A stretch of 62,969 nucleotides of DNA from an uncultured Pelagibacteraceae bacterium (GCA_902521675.1 CABYSP010000006.1:1-62969), one strand, 5' to 3'. Shown: positions 1-8,996, counted from the first letter of the stretch. Translations and numbers: made by a program. The notes: generated by a model from the sequence alone, not told the origin.

Positions 1-763
1 TAGGGTATTAGTGACGACTCTAACTAAAAAAATGGCTGAAGATTTAACTGAATATCTTCACGAGAACGGTATAAAGGTAAGATACCTGCACTCAGATATT
101 GATACGTTAGAAAGAATTGAAATCATGAGAGATTTAAGAATGGGTGTATTTGATGTTTTAGTTGGAATTAACTTATTAAGAGAAGGATTAGATATTCCTG
201 AATGTGCGTTAGTTGGAATCTTAGATGCTGATAAAGAAGGTTTTCTGAGATCTGAAACATCTTTAATTCAAACAATAGGAAGAGCAGCACGAAACGTTGA
301 TGGGAAAGTCATTTTGTATGCTGACAAAGAGACGAAAAGTATAAAAAAAGCAGTTGCAGAAACTGATAGAAGAAGAAAAATTCAATTAGCTTATAATAAG
401 AAACACAAAATAAATGCTAAGTCAGTAAAAAAAGATATTAGCGATATTCTAGAAAGTGTTTACGAGAAAGACTACGTCAAAATAAGCGAGGGATCAAATA
501 TTGGTGGAAATCTTAAAAAACATCTCAAAGGCTTAGATAAAAAGATGAAAGAGGCGGCATCTAATTTAGAATTTGAAGAGGCCGCTAAAATAAGAGATGA
601 AATAAGAAAATTAGAAAGCACAGAATTAGAAATTACATTGAATCCAAAAATAAGGCAGTATGATGTAAAAAATAAGCTTTATCCAAAAGGCAGATCAACT
701 ATGGGTATGCCAGGCACTAAAGTTACAAAAAAAAGAGATAAAAAATGGAAGCACGGAAAATAA
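1..763 (+). CDS. uvrB: UvrABC system protein B, C-terminal part (5' end outside window)
   Basis: UvrB is the DNA-damage-verifying helicase-like subunit of nucleotide excision repair. The reading frame is open to the left window edge (it reads [19 protein letters not shown] from base 2), so the GTG at 11 is an internal valine and the gene is cut by the window. About 254 C-terminal residues are present. They include the second helicase lobe, with the [13 protein letters not shown] and QTIGRAARN motifs, and the C-terminal UVR motif ([16 protein letters not shown], near residue 190), which contacts UvrC. Its last 19 bases overlap the next gene. uvrC lies 2.2 kb downstream on the same strand. The identification is secure. 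Confidence 0.96.
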   Translation, partial: RVLVTTLTKKMAEDLTEYLHENGIKVRYLHSDIDTLERIEIMRDLRMGVFDVLVGINLLREGLDIPECALVGILDADKEGFLRSETSLIQTIGRAARNVDGKVILYADKETKSIKKAVAETDRRRKIQLAYNKKHKINAKSVKKDISDILESVYEKDYVKISEGSNIGGNLKKHLKGLDKKMKEAASNLEFEEAAKIRDEIRKLESTELEITLNPKIRQYDVKNKLYPKGRSTMGMPGTKVTKKRDKKWKHGK

Positions 764-1500
764 TTATTACTGGTGGAGCAACAAGAATTGGTGCTGCGAT
801 TGCAAAAAAATTATCTGGCCCTAATAAAGAAATTCTCATTCATTTTAATAAGTCAAAATTAAAAGCTGAAAAATTAAAAAAAGAATTAGAGGGTAATGGT
901 ACAAAGGTTTACCTTGTAAAAGGTGATTTAAGTAAAGAAAAAGACGTAAATAAAATTGTTAAATATGCCAAATTAAAATTAAAATATTTTGATTGTTTAA
1001 TTAACAATGCTTCTTTATTTGAAAATGATAAAATAGCAAACTTCACAACAGATAGTTGGGGTAAACACTTGAGAACAAATTTAAGAACACCTGCTTTATT
1101 ATCTAAAGAATTTGCTAAAAATATAAAAGGAAAAAATAATAACATAATAAATATAATTGATCAGAGAGTCTTTAAACTTACTCCTTATTTTTTTTCATAC
1201 ACTATAAGTAAAACTGGCCTTTATACTCTTACAAAAACAAGTGCTATGAGCCTAGCTCCAAAAATAAGGGTCAATGGAATAGCTCCAGGACCTACAATAA
1301 AAAATCAAAGACAGTCTGAAAAACACTTCAAAAAACAGTATTTAGCAACCCCCTTAAAAAGACAAGTTGATGTGGAACAAATTTGCAACGCCGTTGACTT
1401 TTTTATAAAAAATAGATCTATTACTGGTCAAGTATTAGCAATTGATAGTGGGCAGAATTTAAACTGGCAAACACCAGATATTATGAGAGGAAAAGAATGA
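745..1500 (+). CDS. SDR oxidoreductase of pteridine reductase / FolM type
   Basis: This is a 251-residue NAD(P)-dependent short-chain dehydrogenase. The N-terminal nucleotide motif is TGGATRIG (residues 9-16), with the arginine typical of pteridine reductases. The NNAS motif is at 87-90. The usual catalytic serine is replaced by Asp139, followed by Tyr152 and Lys156. The 13- and 4-residue spacing is the same as Asp181-Tyr194-Lys198 of Leishmania PTR1. Together with folB 1.1 kb downstream, this suggests a dihydropteridine or dihydrofolate reductase (FolM-like); that substrate is inferred. It overlaps uvrB by 19 bases and ends in an ATGA overlap with the next gene. A generic SDR acting on another carbonyl remains possible. 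Confidence 0.72.
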   Translation: MEARKIIITGGATRIGAAIAKKLSGPNKEILIHFNKSKLKAEKLKKELEGNGTKVYLVKGDLSKEKDVNKIVKYAKLKLKYFDCLINNASLFENDKIANFTTDSWGKHLRTNLRTPALLSKEFAKNIKGKNNNIINIIDQRVFKLTPYFFSYTISKTGLYTLTKTSAMSLAPKIRVNGIAPGPTIKNQRQSEKHFKKQYLATPLKRQVDVEQICNAVDFFIKNRSITGQVLAIDSGQNLNWQTPDIMRGKE

Positions 1501-2426
1501 AAAAAATTTTTTTAATTTTAATATTTTTATTAATCTCTAATAATGTTCATGCTAATAAAATTTTAAAAAGTGGATTTATTACTAAATCAGCTAAAGTAAA
1601 AGAAGGTTTTGTTGTTGAGGACCCTAAAAATAAAATTATCATTATTTTTAATCATGGTCAAAACACAAATGATGAGGCAAAAAAGAGTGAATGTATTTGG
1701 GCAATGGATCTAAAAAATCAAGCATCACTAGTTGATGAGGAAATTAATGGTAAGAAAATTATGGTTTATAACTTTTGCTCTAATGACTTTGCCGGGGATA
1801 TGTCATTGAAAAAAAGCTGGTGGAAATCTAAAACCCCTTATGTTGGTAAACATAAATTAGATAAAAGAGTTGAAAAAAACTTAGAATTAGTTGAAAAATT
1901 TATAAATATAGGAGTTCCCAGAAAACAGATTATTATATCAGGTCACTCTTGTGGTGGTCTATTAACTTTAATGTTATTAGCTGCTCATCCAGATAAAGTA
2001 GGTGGAGGTATATCGTACATGCAAGCTTGTTTTGGTAAACTTTCCAAAAAATATAAAGTCAAAAAAGTTGGTCCTGAAGAGGCACTAAAAAAATTTGCTA
2101 AAAAGCGCCCAGGTCCTGCAGAACTAAGACAAAGACAGATTGATAACATTAAAAAATCAAATAACGTGCCCGTTCTAGCTTTTACTCATCCTAGAGATAA
2201 GTATGAAGGACTGTTGTCAGATTGGTTAGAAGAGGTCCCTGGCGTTAAAAGAATTGTTATTTCAGAGAATTATAAAGTTAATGGAAAAAAATGTGTGGTA
2301 GGAGGATATGACTGGAAAGAAAATGTTTCAAAACAAAAAAATCCAGGACACGTAATGAATATGGCTGATTGTTTTCAATATTATAATCCAGTCATTTTAG
2401 ACTATATTGCTTCAAGAATTAAATAA
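1497..2426 (+). CDS. Secreted alpha/beta-hydrolase-fold protein, function unknown
   Basis: This 309-residue protein has a clear Sec signal peptide ([19 protein letters not shown], cleavage near residue 19), so it should act in the periplasm. The nucleophile elbow GHSCGG places Ser151 in a GxSxG motif, and a conserved-looking NPGHVMNMAD segment near the C-terminus could supply the catalytic histidine. Several cysteines (in KSECIW, NFCSND, QACFGK, KKCVVGG, ADCFQYY) could form disulfides after export. It starts in an ATGA overlap with the SDR gene and is followed directly by a small membrane-protein gene, so it belongs to the same transcription unit. I do not recognise a specific substrate; esterase, dienelactone-hydrolase-like or peptidase activity are all possible. 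Confidence 0.6.
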   Translation: MKKIFLILIFLLISNNVHANKILKSGFITKSAKVKEGFVVEDPKNKIIIIFNHGQNTNDEAKKSECIWAMDLKNQASLVDEEINGKKIMVYNFCSNDFAGDMSLKKSWWKSKTPYVGKHKLDKRVEKNLELVEKFINIGVPRKQIIISGHSCGGLLTLMLLAAHPDKVGGGISYMQACFGKLSKKYKVKKVGPEEALKKFAKKRPGPAELRQRQIDNIKKSNNVPVLAFTHPRDKYEGLLSDWLEEVPGVKRIVISENYKVNGKKCVVGGYDWKENVSKQKNPGHVMNMADCFQYYNPVILDYIASRIK

Positions 2427-2573
2427 ATGAAAAAAATTAATCCTTTTCTTGCAGCAGCGATAATTTTGATTGGTGGTTTTTTTGCATTTAAAATCATGTC
2501 ATTTTTTGGTTGCTATGTTCGTATTGAGGATGGAAATGCATGTTGGAACCTTACTATTTTTGGAACTAAATAA
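2427..2573 (+). CDS. Small membrane protein, 48 residues, unknown
   Basis: A short open frame begins with ATG right after the stop of the hydrolase gene and ends in TAATG shared with the start of folB. The predicted product starts MKKINPFLAAAIILIGGFF, a basic end followed by a hydrophobic helix of about 20 residues. A 20-residue tail follows with two cysteines (in FGCYV and NACWN). This looks like a signal-anchored inner-membrane peptide with a periplasmic tail, or an uncleaved signal sequence. Tight start/stop coupling on both sides supports its being a real gene. I know no family for it. Confidence 0.55.
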   Translation: MKKINPFLAAAIILIGGFFAFKIMSFFGCYVRIEDGNACWNLTIFGTK

Positions 2574-2999
2574 TGAAAAAAAATAATTTAAAAATTGTCA
2601 AAATAGATAAAAATAAAACTTTATTTAATTATGAGAAAAAAATACTAATTAATGAACTAATTTTGGATTTAAAACTCGGTTATTACGATTCTGAAAAAAA
2701 AAAATCACAAAAAGTAAAATTTAGTCTTGAAATAGATTATGAGGATAAAAAAACCTTCTAGCGATAAAGATATAAAATCTATAGTTAATTATGGAACAAT
2801 TGTAAAATTAATTACTAAACTTGTAAAAAAGAGACATTATAATTTTTTAGAAACCTTAGCAGAAGCAGTTTTTGATGAACTATTTAAAGACATAAGAATT
2901 GCTAAAATAATGTTAAAAATTGAAAAATTAGAAATCTTAAAACAGTGTTCATCTGTTGGTATTCAAATTACCAAAAAGAGAAGCAATGATAAGTTCTGA
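2573..2999 (+). pseudogene. folB: Dihydroneopterin aldolase, frame broken at a run of seven A
   Basis: FolB converts 7,8-dihydroneopterin to 6-hydroxymethyl-dihydropterin in folate synthesis. The N-terminal half (2573-2761) reads ILINELILDLKLGYYDSEKK...QKVKFSLEIDYE and then stops. The C-terminal half (from about 2754 in another frame) reads KPSSDKDIKSIVNYGTIVKL and RHYNFLETLAEAVFDEL, with the family's LETLAE motif. Deleting one A from the seven-A tract at 2747-2753 joins the halves into one protein of normal length (about 141 residues). Either the base is a homopolymer sequencing error, the gene is truly broken, or a full product is made by slippage on the A tract. Both halves are well conserved, which argues against old decay. 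The end overlaps uvrC by 14 bases. Confidence 0.8.
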
Positions 3000-4821
3000 A
3001 ATAGGAAAAGAAGTAATTAAAAAAGAGTTATCTTTAGTGCCTAAACTCCCTGGAGTTTACAGGATGCTTAATGAGAAAAATGAAATTCTTTATGTAGGTA
3101 AGGCTAAAAATCTACCAAACAGATTAAAGAGTTATGTTTCTGAAAAAAATCATATAATAAGAACTGAACGAATGTTATCTCAAACAAGAAGGCTAGAGAT
3201 AACAACAACATCTAACGAGAGTGAAGCACTACTTTTAGAAGCAAATTTAATCAAAAAGCATAAGCCAAAATTCAATATCCTACTTCGTGATGATAAATCA
3301 TTTCCATTCATATTTATTGGCAATAAAGATAAGTGGCCCCAAATAAAAAGACATAGAGGTAAAAAAACAAAAGAAGGTTTTTACTTTGGACCTTTTGCTT
3401 CTGCTGGTTCTGCTAATTGGACAATCAAAATGATCCAAAAGATTTTTCATTTAAGAGTTTGTGATGACACTGTTTTTAAAAATAGAGAAAGACCATGTAT
3501 TTTGTATCAAATAAAAAGATGTTCTGGACCATGTGTAGGTTACGTAAAAAAAGAGGAATATAATCAAACAGTAAACGACGCTATTGAATTTGTTTCAGGT
3601 AAATCTAGGAAAATTCAAAAAAATCTTTCCAATCAAATGGAAAAAGCAAGTGAGGATCTTGATTTTGAGAAAGCTGTGATATTAAGAGATAGAATAAAAG
3701 CATTAAATATAATTCAATCCTCTCAAAGAATTAATGAAGCAAACTTGGTTGAAGCTGATGTTATTGCTGGATACAAAGAATCTGGCAAAACTTGTATTCA
3801 AGTTTTTTTTTATAGATCAAAACAAAATTGGGGAAATCAAGCTTTTTTTCCAAAACATGATCCAGATGAAAAATTCAATGAAATCCTAAATTCGTTTGTT
3901 TCTCAGTTTTATGAAAATAAATCCGTTCCATCATCAGTTATTCTTTCAGAAGAAATAAAAGAAAAAGTGTTAATTGAAAAAACACTTACTCAAAAAGAAG
4001 GTAAACAGATTAATATTTCAGTTGCAAAAAAAGGGTCAAAACTAAAAGTTATTAATCAAGCAATTAAAAATGCAAAAGATAGTCTAAATAGAAAACTTTA
4101 TGAAAGTCAGAATAATAAAGAATTATTCGATGCAGTTGCTAAAAAATTTAATTTAGAAACCAACATAAATTTAATTGAAGTTTATGATAACAGTCATATT
4201 CAAGGTACTAATAGTGTTGGAGCACTAATAGCTTATGGTGATGAAGGATTTATTAAGAAAAGGTATAGGAAATTTAATATTAAACATAAAAAAAATGAAC
4301 AAGATGATTACGGAATGATGAAAGAAGTATTAAATAGAAGGTTCAAAAGAGCGGTTCAGGAAAAAGATAATTATCTTACTTTTCCTGATTTAGTACTTGT
4401 CGATGGAGGTAAAGGTCAATATTCGGTTGCAAGGGAAAGTTTAAATGAGCTAGGTCTTCACGATATTCCGATCATTGCAATAGCTAAAGGTAAGTTTAGA
4501 AACAGTGGAAATGAAACCTTTTTTCATAATGGTAAAGAGTACAAATTTACTAAAAACGACCCAACCCTTTTTTTTCTTCAAAGAATTAGGGATGAATCAC
4601 ATAGATTTGCTATAAGTGCTCACAGAGCAAAAAGGAAAAAAGGTATTAGCAAATCTTTATTAGACCAAATAGAAGGTATTGGAGCTATAAGAAAAAGAGC
4701 TTTATTGAACCATTTTGGGTCTGCAAGATCTGTTGAGTCAGCTAGCTTGGATGAAATTAAATCTGTAGAAGGTGTTGAAGAAAAAGTAGCAAAAAAGATA
4801 TATAACTTTTTTCACGAATAA
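2986..4821 (+). CDS. uvrC: Excinuclease ABC subunit C
   Basis: UvrC makes both incisions in nucleotide excision repair. The GIY-YIG nuclease domain lies at about residues 20-100 ([20 protein letters not shown]). A UVR motif lies near 212-239 ([17 protein letters not shown]). The RNase H-like endonuclease domain includes [19 protein letters not shown]-terminal helix-hairpin-helix pair follows ([32 protein letters not shown]). I choose the ATG at 2986 (611 residues). The longer frame begins with TTG at 2956 and adds ten unconserved residues. The gene overlaps the 3' end of folB and lies 2 bases before pgsA. Its partner uvrB is just upstream. Confidence 0.97.
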   Translation: MISSEIGKEVIKKELSLVPKLPGVYRMLNEKNEILYVGKAKNLPNRLKSYVSEKNHIIRTERMLSQTRRLEITTTSNESEALLLEANLIKKHKPKFNILLRDDKSFPFIFIGNKDKWPQIKRHRGKKTKEGFYFGPFASAGSANWTIKMIQKIFHLRVCDDTVFKNRERPCILYQIKRCSGPCVGYVKKEEYNQTVNDAIEFVSGKSRKIQKNLSNQMEKASEDLDFEKAVILRDRIKALNIIQSSQRINEANLVEADVIAGYKESGKTCIQVFFYRSKQNWGNQAFFPKHDPDEKFNEILNSFVSQFYENKSVPSSVILSEEIKEKVLIEKTLTQKEGKQINISVAKKGSKLKVINQAIKNAKDSLNRKLYESQNNKELFDAVAKKFNLETNINLIEVYDNSHIQGTNSVGALIAYGDEGFIKKRYRKFNIKHKKNEQDDYGMMKEVLNRRFKRAVQEKDNYLTFPDLVLVDGGKGQYSVARESLNELGLHDIPIIAIAKGKFRNSGNETFFHNGKEYKFTKNDPTLFFLQRIRDESHRFAISAHRAKRKKGISKSLLDQIEGIGAIRKRALLNHFGSARSVESASLDEIKSVEGVEEKVAKKIYNFFHE

Positions 4822-4823
4822 TT

Positions 4824-5408
4824 ATGCTTAAAAAAATTCCAAACATATTAACAATTGGTCGGATAATAATTGTTCCTTTTTTTGTCTTAGCTTTTTATCT
4901 TCCAGGTTTTTATGGTGATCTAACTGCTTTAATATTATTTATAGTCGCATCTTTTACAGACTTCTTGGATGGTATGTTGGCTAGAATGTTTGGAGTAGAG
5001 TCAAAGTTAGGGGAGTTACTAGATCCTATAGCTGATAAAATTATTGTTGCTACAGCATTGATACTTTTAGTTATGGACGGAACTATTAGAAATTATGAGG
5101 TAATTGCAGCAATTATAATACTTACTAGAGAAATTTTAATTTCAGGTTTAAGAGAATTTCTAGCTAAAGGTAAAATAAAACTTCCAGTTTCAAATCTTGC
5201 AAAACTTAAAACAGTATTACAAATGGTAGCCATAGCTCTTCTATTATCCGGTGATACAGGAAATAAGATAATTAACTTCCAAGATTATAACGCTCAAACG
5301 ATTGGTATAATTTTTTTGTGGTTATCAGCTGCTTTAACACTTTTTACTGCTTATGATTATATGCGAAAAGGTATTGATCACGCAATGTCTGAAGACAGTA
5401 AAGATTAA
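4824..5408 (+). CDS. pgsA: CDP-diacylglycerol-glycerol-3-phosphate 3-phosphatidyltransferase
   Basis: PgsA commits CDP-diacylglycerol to phosphatidylglycerol synthesis in the inner membrane. The 194-residue protein carries the full CDP-alcohol phosphatidyltransferase signature: D49-G50-x2-A53-R54-x8-G63-x3-D67-x3-D71. Several hydrophobic helices surround it. The uvrC-pgsA order is common in Proteobacteria. The stop codon lies in a TTAA that also encodes the stop of the opposing ilvE gene, so there is no room for a terminator between the two. Confidence 0.95.
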   Translation: MLKKIPNILTIGRIIIVPFFVLAFYLPGFYGDLTALILFIVASFTDFLDGMLARMFGVESKLGELLDPIADKIIVATALILLVMDGTIRNYEVIAAIIILTREILISGLREFLAKGKIKLPVSNLAKLKTVLQMVAIALLLSGDTGNKIINFQDYNAQTIGIIFLWLSAALTLFTAYDYMRKGIDHAMSEDSKD

Positions 5409-6286
5409 GCTGCTTTTTTCTTCCTAACTAATTTTTGGTAGCTTTCATTTAAATCAATAATAGTATCACAAACTTTAAACTGATTTTCTGCAATACATGA
5501 TACAGGAGTTACCTCTGCTGCAGTTCCAGTTAAAAAACATCCAACAAAATTTGGTAGTTCAGTTGGACTTATTTTTCTTTCATGAACTTTTATATTTTTT
5601 GATTTTGCTATTCCAATAACAGTCCTTCTTGTAATGCCATCCAAAAATGAGTCTGGTATTGGAGTATGAATTTCTCCACTTTTATCTTTAAAAAAAATAT
5701 TTGCACCAGTAGCTTCAGCAATATTTCCCTCATGATCTAACATTAAAGAATCTGTGTAACCTTGTTTTTCTGCTTCATGTTTAGAGAGAGTACAAATCAT
5801 ATAAAGACCGGATGCCTTTGTATCCCAAGGTATTGTATTAGGTGCTGGTCTTCTCCAATTTGAAATATTTAATCTTATTCCTTCAACTTTCAGTTTAGGA
5901 TCAAAATATGATCCCCACTCCCAAGTTGCTATTGCAACATGAATTTTAGTATGCTGCGCAGAAATAGCCATCATCTCACTACCTCTCCAAGCCACAGGTC
6001 TTACGTAACCATTTTCTACTTTTTGTGTCGCTACAATTTTGTTTGACGCAATATTTATTTCGTCCTCTGTGTATGGAATTTCAAAACCCATTCTTTTTGC
6101 TGAGTAAAAAAATCTTGAAGTGTGATCCTCTAATTTGAAAATTGCACCATCATAAACTCTCTCACCTTCAAATACACAACTAGCATAGTGCATTCCATGG
6201 CTTAAAACATGAAGCTTAACATCACCCCAATCAACTAATTCGTTGTTGTACCATATTTTTCCAGATCTCTTGTCGTAAGGTATCAT
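5405..6286 (-). CDS. ilvE: Branched-chain amino acid aminotransferase
   Basis: IlvE is a PLP-dependent fold-type IV enzyme that transaminates the 2-oxo acids of leucine, isoleucine and valine with glutamate. The 293-residue protein shows the family N-terminus (LSHGMHYASCVFEGERVYDG) and the Schiff-base lysine K157 in DTKASGLY. It also has the cofactor-binding EATGANIFF and LDGITRRTVIGIA segments. It is the only gene of the branched-chain pathway here. A good sigma-70-type promoter lies just upstream on the minus strand (6316-6344). Its 3' end meets pgsA in a shared TTAA. Confidence 0.93.
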   Translation of the reverse strand: MIPYDKRSGKIWYNNELVDWGDVKLHVLSHGMHYASCVFEGERVYDGAIFKLEDHTSRFFYSAKRMGFEIPYTEDEINIASNKIVATQKVENGYVRPVAWRGSEMMAISAQHTKIHVAIATWEWGSYFDPKLKVEGIRLNISNWRRPAPNTIPWDTKASGLYMICTLSKHEAEKQGYTDSLMLDHEGNIAEATGANIFFKDKSGEIHTPIPDSFLDGITRRTVIGIAKSKNIKVHERKISPTELPNFVGCFLTGTAAEVTPVSCIAENQFKVCDTIIDLNESYQKLVRKKKAA

Positions 6287-6315
6287 GTATGAAATTTTTT
6301 TTAATTTATAAACAA

Positions 6316-6344
6316 AAAATATCTTTGTATCTTTAATATGTCAA
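6316..6344 (-). promoter_or_regulatory. Predicted sigma-70-type promoter of ilvE
   Basis: Read on the minus strand, a perfect -35 box TTGACA (6344-6339) is followed by a 17-base spacer and TATTTT (6321-6316). Transcription would start near 6309, leaving a leader of about 22 bases before the ilvE ATG. On the plus strand TATAAC at 6345-6350 could be a -10 box for the marR-family gene, abutting this -35. The two divergent promoters may therefore be coupled. This rests on consensus matching only. Confidence 0.42.
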
Positions 6345-6359
6345 TATAACTTACCTAAA

Positions 6360-6797
6360 ATGAAAGAACTTTTATATTTAAAAGATGATCAGCTTAAAGA
6401 CTTAATTGAAAAACTATTCGTAAGCTATAGAGAGACCTTTTCAGACTCAAAAAAAATATTAGACAGATATTCTATCGGGTTAGCACACCATAAAGTAATT
6501 CATTTATTATCAATGTATGAAGGTATCTCTATATCTGAACTGCTAAAAAGATTAAAAGTCACAAAACAAAGTTTAAATCGTGTTCTCAAAGATTTGATTA
6601 AACTTGAAATCATCATGTTTAAAAAAGATGATCAAGATACTAGAGTAAAGCATGTTTTTCTTAATGATAAAGGTAAAAAAATTTTTAATGAAATTTTCAA
6701 TTTACAAAAAAAAAGGATTTATAATGCTTTACTAAATTCAACTTCTGAAGAAGTTATTAATTTTGATAATGTACTTAGTAAAATAATTAATGGATAA
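6360..6797 (+). CDS. MarR-family transcriptional regulator (PetP-like by context)
   Basis: This 145-residue winged-helix regulator has a MarR-type recognition region (ISISELLKRLKVTKQSLNRVL, about residues 57-77). The beta wing follows (DDQDTRVKHVFLNDKGK). It overlaps the start of an OmpR-type response regulator by 8 bases. The same pairing, MarR-type petP with response regulator petR, lies next to petABC in Rhodobacter capsulatus; here petABC is about 7 kb downstream. The petP assignment is from context. It is transcribed divergently from ilvE across 73 bases, the likely place for its operator. Confidence 0.78.
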   Translation: MKELLYLKDDQLKDLIEKLFVSYRETFSDSKKILDRYSIGLAHHKVIHLLSMYEGISISELLKRLKVTKQSLNRVLKDLIKLEIIMFKKDDQDTRVKHVFLNDKGKKIFNEIFNLQKKRIYNALLNSTSEEVINFDNVLSKIING

Positions 6798-7467
6798 GTT
6801 TATAGCACATATATTAGTAGTTGACGATGATGATGGAATTAGGTCTCTAGTAAAAAAGTATTTAAATGAAAATAAATTCCTAGTGACTACTGCAGATAAT
6901 GCGGAAAATGCTTTAGAGAAAATAAAAATAATTAAGTTTGATTTAATTGTTTTGGATGTAATGATGCCAGGTAAAAGTGGGCTTGAATTTTTAAAAGAAA
7001 ATAAAAAAAAATTAGATACACCAATTATACTTCTGACAGCTAAAGGCGAAGCAAATGAAAGGGTTGAGGGGTTAGAGATAGGTGCTGATGATTATTTACC
7101 AAAACCATTTGAACCAAAAGAATTAATTCTAAGAATACAAAACATATTAAATAAAACTATCAAAACAGATCAAAAAAGGGTTATAGAATTTGAAAATGTG
7201 AAAATTGATTTGAACAAACTTTTAATATTTAAAAATGATAAAGAATTTAAGATTAATACAACTGAAAAGACAATTTTAGAAAAAATGATCAATAACCCAG
7301 GGAAAACATTTTCTAGAGAGGATATTGGTCAATTAATTAATCTTGATAAAGAGAGATCAATAGATGTTATTATTACTCGGCTTAGAAAAAAAATTGAAAT
7401 TGATCCAAAAAATCCAAAATTTTTACAGACAATAAGAGGTGTAGGATATGTTCTCTGGATTGAGTAA
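6790..7467 (+). CDS. OmpR/PhoB-type response regulator (PetR-like by context)
   Basis: This 225-residue two-domain regulator has an N-terminal receiver domain with the acidic cluster DDDD (12-15), phospho-acceptor Asp56 in LIVLDVMMPG, the conserved threonine in LLTAKGEA, and lysine in PKPFEP. The C-terminal winged helix (about 130-225) ends in the usual ITRLRKKIEIDPKNPKFLQT and RGVGYVL. It is sandwiched by overlaps between a MarR-type gene (8 bases) and a sensor kinase (20 bases), so the three are almost certainly co-translated. Its target genes cannot be read from the sequence; petABC is a candidate from the Rhodobacter precedent. Confidence 0.9.
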   Translation: MDKFIAHILVVDDDDGIRSLVKKYLNENKFLVTTADNAENALEKIKIIKFDLIVLDVMMPGKSGLEFLKENKKKLDTPIILLTAKGEANERVEGLEIGADDYLPKPFEPKELILRIQNILNKTIKTDQKRVIEFENVKIDLNKLLIFKNDKEFKINTTEKTILEKMINNPGKTFSREDIGQLINLDKERSIDVIITRLRKKIEIDPKNPKFLQTIRGVGYVLWIE

Positions 7468-8767
7468 TTACTTAAAAAAAATATTACCAAAAAGATTATT
7501 TTATAGAGCACTTCTTATTGTTGCTATTCCTGTTTTGGTTCTACAACTAGTAATTACAATTGTTTTTTTTGATAGCCTTTGGATCAAAACAAATAAAGGT
7601 ATGACAAGAACTTTAGTAAATGAAATTAGTACATTTATTGAAGCTTATGGAAGTGAGCAAGAAAACAAACAAGAGTTGCTAGATCTTTTTTCTATATTTT
7701 TAGATTTAAATATTGAATTTACCAATAACGAAAAATTAAAGAGTACGGATAATGAAAGATGGTTTAGTCCTATAGATAGAACCTTAAGAAGAGAGCTAAA
7801 ATCAAAATTTGGATTAAATAATTACTGGTTTGATACAACAAGTTATAAAGAATTAATTGATTTGAGAATTAAATATGAAAATGGTTATTTTAAATTTTTA
7901 GTACCTAAAGATAGAGTTGCTAGCTCTTCAGCAAGAATATTTGCACTTTGGATCACTGTACCTGCAATTATTATGGTGATCATTTCTCTAATATTTTTAA
8001 AAAATCAAACTAGACCAATCACTAACTTAGCTCGTGCGGCTGAAAGGTTTGGTAAAGGAGAAAATATTGAGGAATTCAAACCTTCTGGAGCCCTTGAAAT
8101 AAGACAAGCAGGACATGAATTTGATAAAATGAGAAAAAGAATTGAAAGACACATAAATCAAAGAACTGAAATGTTATCTGGAATAAGTCATGATTTAAGG
8201 ACACCCTTAACAAGAATGAAACTACAATTAGCATTTATAAGAGATAAAGAAACTATTAATAAATTAACAGAAGACATCAATGAAATGGAGAAAATGTTAA
8301 ATGAATATTTACAATTTACTAGTTCATCATATGTTGAAAAAGATGAAATGTTTAATTTATCTGAATTGATTTCAGAAGTTATCGAAAAATATAACAACGA
8401 AAATATTTCACAAAACTTAACACCTAGAATTTACTTTAATGGCAGGAAAAATTTAATTAATAGATGTCTAAACAATCTAATCGATAATTCTTTGAAATAT
8501 GCAAATAAAGTTGAAATTGGCTTAAATAAAAAAAATACAAACGTATTCATTATTATTGATGATGATGGTCCTGGAATTCCAAAAAAAGAGTATGAAAACG
8601 TGTTTAAACCTTTCTATAAAATTGATAAAGGTAGAGCAGAATCTAAATCAAGTGTTGGTCTTGGTTTGTCAATTTCTTCAGACATTATCAAATCTCATGG
8701 AGGAAATATAATGTTAGAAAAATCAAAAATGGATGGTTTAAGAGTTAAGGTTTTCTTGCCTGTTTAA
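7448..8767 (+). CDS. EnvZ-type sensor histidine kinase
   Basis: This 439-residue inner-membrane kinase is the likely partner of the preceding response regulator. Transmembrane helix 1 is at about residues 20-43. A periplasmic sensor segment spans about 45-160 and helix 2 about 162-184. A HAMP linker follows. The dimerisation domain has the phospho-accepting His248 in SGISHDLRTPLTR. The ATPase domain has the N box (NRCLNNLIDNSLKYA), G1 (DDDGPGIP) and G2 (SSVGLGLSIS). The periplasmic domain has no signature that would name the stimulus. Its last 23 bases overlap, on the opposite strand, the 3' end of the ubiK-like gene. Confidence 0.93.
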   Translation: MFSGLSNYLKKILPKRLFYRALLIVAIPVLVLQLVITIVFFDSLWIKTNKGMTRTLVNEISTFIEAYGSEQENKQELLDLFSIFLDLNIEFTNNEKLKSTDNERWFSPIDRTLRRELKSKFGLNNYWFDTTSYKELIDLRIKYENGYFKFLVPKDRVASSSARIFALWITVPAIIMVIISLIFLKNQTRPITNLARAAERFGKGENIEEFKPSGALEIRQAGHEFDKMRKRIERHINQRTEMLSGISHDLRTPLTRMKLQLAFIRDKETINKLTEDINEMEKMLNEYLQFTSSSYVEKDEMFNLSELISEVIEKYNNENISQNLTPRIYFNGRKNLINRCLNNLIDNSLKYANKVEIGLNKKNTNVFIIIDDDGPGIPKKEYENVFKPFYKIDKGRAESKSSVGLGLSISSDIIKSHGGNIMLEKSKMDGLRVKVFLPV

Positions 8768-8996
8768 CTTTTTTAATTTTTTTTTTCTCAATTTTATTTA
8801 TTTTATTTTCAAGATTCTCAACACGTTTTGAGAGCACCTCAAACTCATCTTTACTTGTGAGTTTCATTTTAAAAACAAACTCATCTCTTTTAGATTTTAA
8901 GATATTAAATAATTCAGTAGTTAAGTCTTTTGAAGATACTAGTCCCTGCTCTATTAATCTAGCAAACTTATCAATTATAAATTTAGAATTTTTCAT
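8745..8996 (-). CDS. ubiK: UbiK/BMFP-type accessory factor for ubiquinone synthesis
   Basis: This is a small protein of 83 residues from the ATG at 8996; a start 5 codons further up (9011) is less likely. The N-terminal half is an amphipathic helical region (FIIDKFARLIEQGLVSS). The C-terminal half is a coiled coil (FEVLSKRVENLENKINKIEKK) ending in a very basic tail. This is the layout of the BMFP/YqiC family, whose member UbiK assists the late, soluble part of ubiquinone synthesis. It is divergent from lgt (32 bases) and overlaps the sensor kinase gene tail to tail by 23 bases. Confidence 0.72.
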   Translation of the reverse strand: MKNSKFIIDKFARLIEQGLVSSKDLTTELFNILKSKRDEFVFKMKLTSKDEFEVLSKRVENLENKINKIEKKKIKKVKQARKP

